A DNA stretch of 12,321 nt. Source: an uncultured Ruminococcus sp. Its GTDB lineage: Bacteria > Bacillota > Clostridia > Oscillospirales > Ruminococcaceae. The stretch spans positions 1 through 12,321 of the forward strand of contig CAJKFZ010000065.1 in the NCBI GenBank assembly GCA_905199285.1, written 5' to 3'. The notes beneath the pieces were generated by a model, which saw only the letters and a list, made by a program, of their open reading frames with translations, was not told the origin of the DNA and searched no databases. This document shows positions 6,834 through 12,321 of the stretch, one piece after another. The first letter of the stretch is position 1. The number at the start of each line of letters is the position of its first letter. Position numbers and translations under genes: made by a program.

Positions 6834-9386
6834 ATGAAAAAAGTTTTTTCATTATTATCGGCTGCGTTTTTGCTTCAATCTGTTCCCTCTATACCTGTCA
6901 CTTATACAGTAAACGCTGCTGAACAGAAGTCCTATCTGTATGGCGATATGGACTGTGATGAGGTGCTATCAGCCTTTGATATGGTACTTCTCAGGCAAGC
7001 GTCAGTGGATAACTCAAAACTGAATTCCATAACAAAGGTCATTTCCGACCTGAACGCAGACGGCAAGCTTGATTCAAAGGACTTGCAGTTATTACAGGAT
7101 TATCTTCTCGGAAAGAAAGTCACATTCCCTGCAGGAATATGGTACACTCCAGTAACTGAGCAGCCCTACAATGGACAGAAAAAACTCACCGGAAGCAGGA
7201 TGTATGAGTATCTTGACCGTGGAACATACGCCGTAAGTGCAGGAAATGCCGCATTTGTAAGCTGGCGGCTGCTTGCAAGTGATGAGCCTGACATCGGCTT
7301 CAATGTTTACCGCACGACCGACGGAGTTACCACCAAGCTGAATGACGAAATCCTCACAGGCGGCACGAATTACAAGGACACGACCGTTAATATGACAAAG
7401 GACAACACCTACTATGTCACAACGGTCTACAACGGCGTTGAGACTCCCACGGACGGCGAATTTACACTAAAAGCAGGTTCATCCATTGTCGGGGACAAGA
7501 ATAATGCCGGAGCTGCACAAATTATTCCGATCAAGGAGGGCGGTACGATCCATTTTGTATGGGTGGGCGACTTTAACGGCGACGGCGCGTATGATTTTCT
7601 TGTTGATCGCTGTACTGATGAGCATCAGAAACTCGAAGCCTATCTTAATGACGGTACCTACCTCTGGACACTCGACCTCGGTGTGAACAGCGAAAATAAG
7701 AACAATATTTCTCCTGGTGCTTCTACGATAGATGTAGGAATGTGGGATGGAGCTACGGTCTATGACATTGATTGTGACGGAACAGCAGAGGTCATGGTTC
7801 GTATTGCCGATGGCGTAACATTCGGCAACGGAAATAAATATACTTCAAATTCCGGTGCAAATGGGCAGGCGATCGCTGTCGTCAATGGTATGACAGGTGC
7901 ATTGGAAACATCAGTAAATCTTCCGACAGACTATCTCAATATAGGTCCTATGGCGTGTATGATGGAAATTGGATATCTGGACGGTGTTCACCCAAATCTT
8001 GTATGCTGGCTGAAAAACCGCAATGCCGATAAAAGCTTCAACAGTCTGATGGTTGCATACGGCTTCGGCGGTGGAGATACATTCAGACAGGAGTGGAAAT
8101 ACGATGCAGGAAAGCAGGGTGGCGGTGCAGAAGCTCATCAGTTCCGTGTGGAGGACGTTGACTATGACGGCAAAGATGAAGTCCTGCATATGGGTTATGC
8201 ACTGAATGGTGATGGAACACTGCGATACACTATGCCGGATGTGGTTCATGGCGATCGCTATCATATTACTGCATTTTCAACTGCTGACAACGGCAAGGAA
8301 ATGATAGGATACGGCGTACAGCAGAGAAACCCCAGCACGCTTCTTGAATACATATATAATGCTTCAACAGGTAAGCTGCTTTGGACGAATTACAGCGGTG
8401 ACGGTAATGTAGATGTCGGAAGGGGAGATATCGGAGATGTTGATCCTACCCACGAGGGATATGAGGTGTGGTCATTCCAGGGAATGTACGACAAGAACGG
8501 CAATAAGATAAGCGACACCAACGCATATCCCTCACTGAAGCTTTATTGGGATGGCGACTTATTCAGCGAAAGCTATAACGACAGCAAGATCGAAAAGTGG
8601 AACTACGAGTCACAATCTGTCAGCAGACTTGCAACGACTTGGAAAATATCGGACTGTTCGTCCAGTGACAGAGGTGCGCCAATGTTTTACGGTGACATTC
8701 TTGGCGACTGGCGTGAGGAGATCATCTGCACAGGTTACGACTACGCAAGCCTTGTCATCATTTCCACCAATATCCCCACAGATTACCGCTTCAACACTTT
8801 TGCACAAGACCCTGCATACCGCAACGACATGACCTCAAAGGGATATGTGCAGTCCAATATGCTCAGCTATTACTTCGGCACGGATATGGATGCTCCGCCG
8901 CAGCCGGATATAAACATCATCGGTCAGGTAGCTTTGGAGGAAAACACAGTCTATGCCGTGAGAAATGTAAACAGCGGGCGCTGCCTTGATGTCTATAAGT
9001 CAGGAACAGCCGACGGTACAAATGTACAGCAATACAGCACAGTTGCCAATAAGGCAAACAATACATGGACAGTCAAGGAGACCGGTGACGGTTATTATTA
9101 TATAATCTCCCAGCTTTCCGATGACACTACGGGATATCTTACGATTGCTGGCAGTGAGGATAAGGACGGTACAAATGTGGAAATATCATCGTTCACAGGT
9201 GACGATTCACAGAAATTCAAGCTAAAACGCAATTCCGACGGTTCATACCTTATACTGACAAAGGTTTCAGGTGAAAAGAAATGCGTGGAGGTCATCAATG
9301 CTGAAACAGGAGCAGGCGCTAATGTTCAGCAATGGGTACTCACGGGAAGTACTTGTCAGAACTGGAGTTTTGAAAAAGCGAAATAA
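6834..9386 (+). CDS. Secreted rhamnogalacturonan lyase (PL11) with N-terminal dockerin and C-terminal ricin-type CBM
   Basis: This 850-residue exported enzyme cleaves the rhamnogalacturonan I backbone by beta-elimination. AAAGGAG precedes the ATG. A signal peptide (1-29, cleavage near NAA/E) leads directly into a type I dockerin (36-93; calcium loops DMDCDEVLSAFD and DLNADGKLDSKD). Residues about 104-690 match PL11, opening with YEYLDRGTYAVSAGNAAFVS and WRLLASD and including the propeller's calcium-type loops DFNGDGAYD, DIDCDGTAE and DVDYDGKDE. Residues 699-848 form a ricin-type beta-trefoil (RICIN/CBM13-like) with three repeats, two of them carrying NVQQ. An N-terminal dockerin is less common than a C-terminal one. 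Endo or exo action cannot be told. It is transcribed alone from its own operator-bearing promoter, divergent from the regulator. Confidence 0.9.
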   Translation: MKKVFSLLSAAFLLQSVPSIPVTYTVNAAEQKSYLYGDMDCDEVLSAFDMVLLRQASVDNSKLNSITKVISDLNADGKLDSKDLQLLQDYLLGKKVTFPAGIWYTPVTEQPYNGQKKLTGSRMYEYLDRGTYAVSAGNAAFVSWRLLASDEPDIGFNVYRTTDGVTTKLNDEILTGGTNYKDTTVNMTKDNTYYVTTVYNGVETPTDGEFTLKAGSSIVGDKNNAGAAQIIPIKEGGTIHFVWVGDFNGDGAYDFLVDRCTDEHQKLEAYLNDGTYLWTLDLGVNSENKNNISPGASTIDVGMWDGATVYDIDCDGTAEVMVRIADGVTFGNGNKYTSNSGANGQAIAVVNGMTGALETSVNLPTDYLNIGPMACMMEIGYLDGVHPNLVCWLKNRNADKSFNSLMVAYGFGGGDTFRQEWKYDAGKQGGGAEAHQFRVEDVDYDGKDEVLHMGYALNGDGTLRYTMPDVVHGDRYHITAFSTADNGKEMIGYGVQQRNPSTLLEYIYNASTGKLLWTNYSGDGNVDVGRGDIGDVDPTHEGYEVWSFQGMYDKNGNKISDTNAYPSLKLYWDGDLFSESYNDSKIEKWNYESQSVSRLATTWKISDCSSSDRGAPMFYGDILGDWREEIICTGYDYASLVIISTNIPTDYRFNTFAQDPAYRNDMTSKGYVQSNMLSYYFGTDMDAPPQPDINIIGQVALEENTVYAVRNVNSGRCLDVYKSGTADGTNVQQYSTVANKANNTWTVKETGDGYYYIISQLSDDTTGYLTIAGSEDKDGTNVEISSFTGDDSQKFKLKRNSDGSYLILTKVSGEKKCVEVINAETGAGANVQQWVLTGSTCQNWSFEKAK

Positions 9387-9404
9387 TATAAATGTAAAAC
9401 GATT

Positions 9405-9426
9405 GCTCTGCCATACATGGCAGAGC
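9405..9426 (+). terminator. Terminator hairpin after the PL11 gene
   Basis: A perfect 9-bp stem, GCTCTGCCA (9405-9413) and TGGCAGAGC (9418-9426), with a TACA loop lies 18 bp after the PL11 stop. The downstream T-run is interrupted (GATTTACTTTG), so termination may be incomplete. It separates the PL11 gene from the independently promoted gene that follows. Confidence 0.65.
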
Positions 9427-9468
9427 GATTTACTTTGCTTGCTGTTAAAAATCAATTATCTTTGAAAA

Positions 9469-9510
9469 GAAGTCATAATTTCGCAGTTGATGTCATGATA
9501 TTGCATTGAC
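9469..9510 (+). promoter_or_regulatory. Shared 42-bp operator, copy C (PL10/CE8/CE12 promoter)
   Basis: GTCATAATTTCGCAGTTGA (9472-9490) is followed by GTCATGATATTGCATTGA (9492-9509). This copy shows the direct-repeat relation best, since both halves share GTCAT, a central GCA and a terminal TTGA. The first 26 bp are identical to copies A and B, and the end merges with the -35 box. Confidence 0.8.
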
Positions 9511-9534
9511 TTTATAAATTCGTTCTGATATAAT
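9506..9534 (+). promoter_or_regulatory. Promoter of the PL10/CE8/CE12 gene
   Basis: TTGACT (9506-9511) and TATAAT (9529-9534) have a 17-bp spacer. The predicted start near 9541 lies just before an in-frame ATG at 9548 that has no ribosome site, supporting the downstream start at 9602. Confidence 0.8.
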
Positions 9535-9601
9535 TTGTGGAGAAGATATGAACAAGATAAAAACAATCGATTTATATGCAATATATCAAGGAGGAATCTC
9601 T

Positions 9602-12184
9602 ATGAAACATACATCAAAACGGTTTGCCGGAGTTGCACTCGCAGCCGGAATGCTGTTTTCGTCTGCTGTGGCGGTACTACCGCAGAATATGAACAGCTTG
9701 GTCGTTTATGCCGGTGAAAATGATTTTAACTGGAACACCTATGCAAAGAAGGATGCTTCATGGTGGAAAAGTTCGGAAGCAACTGCACTTGCTGATGAAA
9801 TGATAAAGTATCAGCTTTCTGATGGCGGTTGGCGTAAGGATATGAAGACCGAATCGTCAGGCTCATGGAACAAATCCACCATCGACAATAATGCAACATG
9901 GGGACAGATTCGTTTTCTTGCAAGTGTCTACAATGCTACAGGAACAGAAAAATACAAGACCTCCTGCCTGAAAGCACTTGACTTGCTGTTTAATGGACAG
10001 TATTCCAACGGCGGTTGGCCACAGGTATTTAATGACGCAGGCACATACCATGCACATATTACATACAACGATACGGCAATGGTATCTGTTCTGCGTGTAT
10101 TATTGGAAGTTTCGCAGAAATCCGGTTCTTTTGCTTGGATTGATAATAATTACCAAAAGAAAGCGCAGAATGCTGTTGACAAGGGCGTTGAATGCATCCT
10201 GAACACCCAGATCACAGTAAACGGCACACTTACCGCATGGTGCCAGCAGCACGATGAAAAGACACTTGCTCCGGCTGGTGCAAGAGCCTACGAGCTGCCG
10301 TCTCTCTGCACCATCTTCCAGAGCTGCGATCTTGTGTGGGCAGGCTATTCCGATAAGGCAGTCGGCGGTTATATCACGGCAAAAACCAACACCGGAAAGT
10401 ACCTTTTCTCCGACTGCAATGTGTCCGGTGCAAGCGGCATGAAAGTCGGAGAGGGCAATTTCGGCAGACCGTGGAGCGGCGATGCTGACGTTGCATTCGT
10501 GAACACAAAGCTCTCGTCCGAAAGCATGATCTGTGCAGCAGGCTGGGGCAAAATGAGCAACAACGACCCGGCAAATGCAAACTTCAAGGAATATAACACA
10601 ACCGTAAACGGTAAGGCTGTAAACACTTCCGGACGAATCAAAAATACCGTTAAGACCTCCGCAAACGGACTTGATGTTGACACCTATCTGAACGGCTGGA
10701 AACCGTATTATTACAGCAATACGCCATCTGGCACTGATACACCTGTTATTATTAGCGGAACGTATATCAAGGATCTGACACTGAATTCCAATGCACTGCC
10801 TGAACTCTGGAAACTTGATTCGAATATCCAAATCGGCGATCTGATCTATACTGATCGTGACGGCGTGACCTATACTGAGATTCCTTCCGGTCTGGTCGGC
10901 GCAGAAGCGATTGTAACGCCATGCGATGCCAAGAAGGTGGAATCCGATCTTGGTGTGTTTACCGCAAACGGTGATATTACAGTGTATATCGTTCTCGACA
11001 GCCGTGTAACAGCAGTTCCGTCATGGCTTTCCGGTTGGAATAATACAGGCTTGACTGTCAAAAACAGTCAGGACGTTGTTTATGATCTCTATAGCAAAGA
11101 TTTCAATAACGGTGAAAAAATTACTCTCGGATCTAATGGGCAGACAAGTGGCTGTACAGGATATGCTGCATTGGTCGCTAAGGCAGGGACTGTTCCGGCT
11201 CAAATAACAGGCGATGTCAACGCAGACGGCAAATTTGATATAACAGATGTGGTATTGCTCCAAAAGTGGCTGCTTGCTGTTCCTGATACGCACCTTGCCG
11301 ACTGGAAGGCTGCTGATCTTTGCGAGGACGGCAGACTAGATGTGTTTGATTTGTGTATGATGAAGAAGGAATTGGTCAATAAGCAGACTGTAATAGATAC
11401 GCCAGTCGAACCGACTATATTGATCGTTACAAATACTTATGAAAGTGCCGATTTTAAATTCTCCGGTAAGGTATATATCGTAGGAGATTCGACTGTATGC
11501 AACTATGATGAAGCTGCGCAGAAGAACCAGAATCGCTGCGGCTGGGGTATGAAGCTCGGAGAGCAGTACAACGGCGTTACAGTAACTAACCTTGCAAGGG
11601 CAGGTAGAAGCAGCCGGAGTTTCCTGACCGAGAATGAGTACAAGACAATGTGCAATTCTATTGGCAAGGGCGACTATCTGTTTGTGCAGTTCGGTCACAA
11701 CGATGAAAAGACTGACGATGCTGCCCGTGGAACTTATCCGGGACTTGATTTCTCAACTCTCGACAAAGATGGCAAAAACTCAGCAGGACAGTATTCCTAC
11801 GAATGGGTAATTCTGAACAAGTATGTCAAGGTCGCACAGGCAAATGGTGCTACAGTAGTGCTTGTAACTCCGGTTACAAGAAGAGGTTCTAACGGTGCGG
11901 CAAATTACAAGAGCCATGTTGCTTACGCTGAGGGACTTGTAAAACTCGGCAAGGAGTACAATATACCAGTCATAAACATGACAACAAAAACAGCAGAACT
12001 GTACACACAGCTTTACAGCAGCGGCGGTGCTGATGCAACTGCGGAACTGCACTGCTACTCTGACGATACAAGAACTTCTATCGACAATACTCATCTTAGC
12101 ATCAAGGGCTGCACAATAATTGCAGATATGATTGCAGAAGAAACTGCAAACCTCAATCTTAAAATTTCTGAAAAGCTGAAATAA
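9602..12184 (+). CDS. Multidomain secreted pectinase: truncated PL10, truncated CE8, dockerin, CE12 acetylesterase
   Basis: This 860-residue exported protein starts at 9602, where AAGGAGG precedes the ATG. After a signal peptide (1-37, cleavage near VYA/G), residues about 42-235 match PL10 pectate lyase (STIDNNATWGQIRFLA, NGGWPQ, TYNDTAM, WCQQHDEKTLAPAGARAYEL). The normal C-terminal third of PL10 is absent. From about 237 the sequence switches to the last third of a CE8 pectin methylesterase (TIFQSCD, GGYITA, FGRPW, AAGW, EYN, NTSGR), lacking the catalytic aspartates. Residues about 380-528 are an unassigned beta-rich module, and 536-592 an internal dockerin. Residues about 620-855 are a CE12 SGNH rhamnogalacturonan acetylesterase with Ser630 (GDST), Asn700 (GHND), Asp828 and His831 (DNTH). 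CE12 looks intact; pectate lyase and methylesterase activities are doubtful. Confidence 0.88.
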   Translation: MKHTSKRFAGVALAAGMLFSSAVAVLPQNMNSLVVYAGENDFNWNTYAKKDASWWKSSEATALADEMIKYQLSDGGWRKDMKTESSGSWNKSTIDNNATWGQIRFLASVYNATGTEKYKTSCLKALDLLFNGQYSNGGWPQVFNDAGTYHAHITYNDTAMVSVLRVLLEVSQKSGSFAWIDNNYQKKAQNAVDKGVECILNTQITVNGTLTAWCQQHDEKTLAPAGARAYELPSLCTIFQSCDLVWAGYSDKAVGGYITAKTNTGKYLFSDCNVSGASGMKVGEGNFGRPWSGDADVAFVNTKLSSESMICAAGWGKMSNNDPANANFKEYNTTVNGKAVNTSGRIKNTVKTSANGLDVDTYLNGWKPYYYSNTPSGTDTPVIISGTYIKDLTLNSNALPELWKLDSNIQIGDLIYTDRDGVTYTEIPSGLVGAEAIVTPCDAKKVESDLGVFTANGDITVYIVLDSRVTAVPSWLSGWNNTGLTVKNSQDVVYDLYSKDFNNGEKITLGSNGQTSGCTGYAALVAKAGTVPAQITGDVNADGKFDITDVVLLQKWLLAVPDTHLADWKAADLCEDGRLDVFDLCMMKKELVNKQTVIDTPVEPTILIVTNTYESADFKFSGKVYIVGDSTVCNYDEAAQKNQNRCGWGMKLGEQYNGVTVTNLARAGRSSRSFLTENEYKTMCNSIGKGDYLFVQFGHNDEKTDDAARGTYPGLDFSTLDKDGKNSAGQYSYEWVILNKYVKVAQANGATVVLVTPVTRRGSNGAANYKSHVAYAEGLVKLGKEYNIPVINMTTKTAELYTQLYSSGGADATAELHCYSDDTRTSIDNTHLSIKGCTIIADMIAEETANLNLKISEKLK

Positions 12185-12216
12185 AACCTGTTATCTAATT
12201 TTCTACTATATATTGC

Positions 12217-12252
12217 TCCTCCGTGTCCATTTGTTGGTACGGAGGATTTTTT
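12217..12252 (+). terminator. Rho-independent terminator of the PL10/CE8/CE12 gene
   Basis: An 8-bp perfect stem, TCCTCCGT (12217-12224) and ACGGAGGA (12239-12246), is followed directly by six T residues (12247-12252). It lies 32 bp after the stop codon and is the clearest terminator in the window, closing the pectin locus on this side. Confidence 0.88.
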
Positions 12253-12321
12253 CAAGCCTGTGATATGTTCAACCTCATTACACATAATACTAAGAAAGCT
12301 GTAGATTATAGGAAATATGAT

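Noticed and set aside
9548..9601. Upstream start giving the PL10/CE8/CE12 protein 18 extra residues
   Set aside because: It would sit only a few bases after the predicted transcription start with no ribosome site; AAGGAGG precedes the ATG at 9602.
10100..10831. Long minus-strand open frame (243 codons) inside the PL10/CE8 region
   Set aside because: It lies antisense to recognisable PL10 and CE8 motifs and gives a Cys/Ile-rich translation without domain character.
12091..12285. Minus-strand open frame at the right end
   Set aside because: It overlaps the terminator hairpin and the end of the CE12 domain in antisense and has no recognisable content.
1..12321. CRISPR array, tRNA, rRNA or insertion sequence
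   Set aside because: I found no regularly spaced repeats, cloverleaf sequence, rRNA-like stretch or intact transposase. The only mobile-element trace is the decayed relaxase-like fragment.

Overview
The window looks like chromosomal DNA from a cellulosome-forming, pectin-degrading Ruminococcus-type Firmicute (Oscillospiraceae). The evidence is type I dockerins on all three secreted enzymes, AGGAGG ribosome binding sites, near-consensus TTGAC/TATAAT promoters and moderately AT-rich coding sequence. The species cannot be fixed from the sequence alone.

Positions 1-1120 hold two small genes unrelated to polysaccharide use: an XRE-family regulator and an isochorismatase-family cysteine hydrolase. 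Positions 1121-2030 hold no intact gene. This stretch is a gene graveyard with a stop-riddled C-terminal fragment of a PD-(D/E)XK / AAA-ATPase-like protein, a short relaxase-like fragment carrying the HxHxHxxxN signature, an unrecognised peptide fragment and a strong hairpin.

Positions 2030-12252 form one functional unit, a pectin-utilisation locus. On the minus strand are a dockerin-bearing GH43 glycosidase and a 743-residue hybrid regulator. The regulator has a LacI-like sugar-sensor domain, a GAF-like region, a degenerate GGDEF domain and an AraC-type helix-turn-helix. On the plus strand are a dockerin-PL11-ricin rhamnogalacturonan lyase and a multidomain protein combining PL10 pectate lyase, CE8 pectin methylesterase, a dockerin and a CE12 acetylesterase. 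Together these would attack the rhamnogalacturonan backbone (PL11), its acetyl groups (CE12), arabinose-containing side chains (GH43, inferred) and, if still active, homogalacturonan (PL10/CE8).

The most striking signal is regulatory. A nearly identical 42-bp element sits directly on the -35 box of each of the three enzyme genes, in the correct orientation each time. The first 26 bp are invariant, and each copy is followed by a -10 box at exactly 17 bp. Inside it are two imperfect direct repeats, as expected for an AraC-type activator. The regulator gene has its own consensus promoter without this element, placed back-to-back with the PL11 promoter. The locus therefore reads as a compact regulon: one sensor-regulator and three separately promoted target genes.

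The second notable point is the PL10/CE8 protein. Its PL10 domain stops about two thirds of the way through and is joined in frame to the last third of a CE8 domain, as if an internal deletion had fused two neighbouring catalytic domains. Both remaining halves lack important parts.
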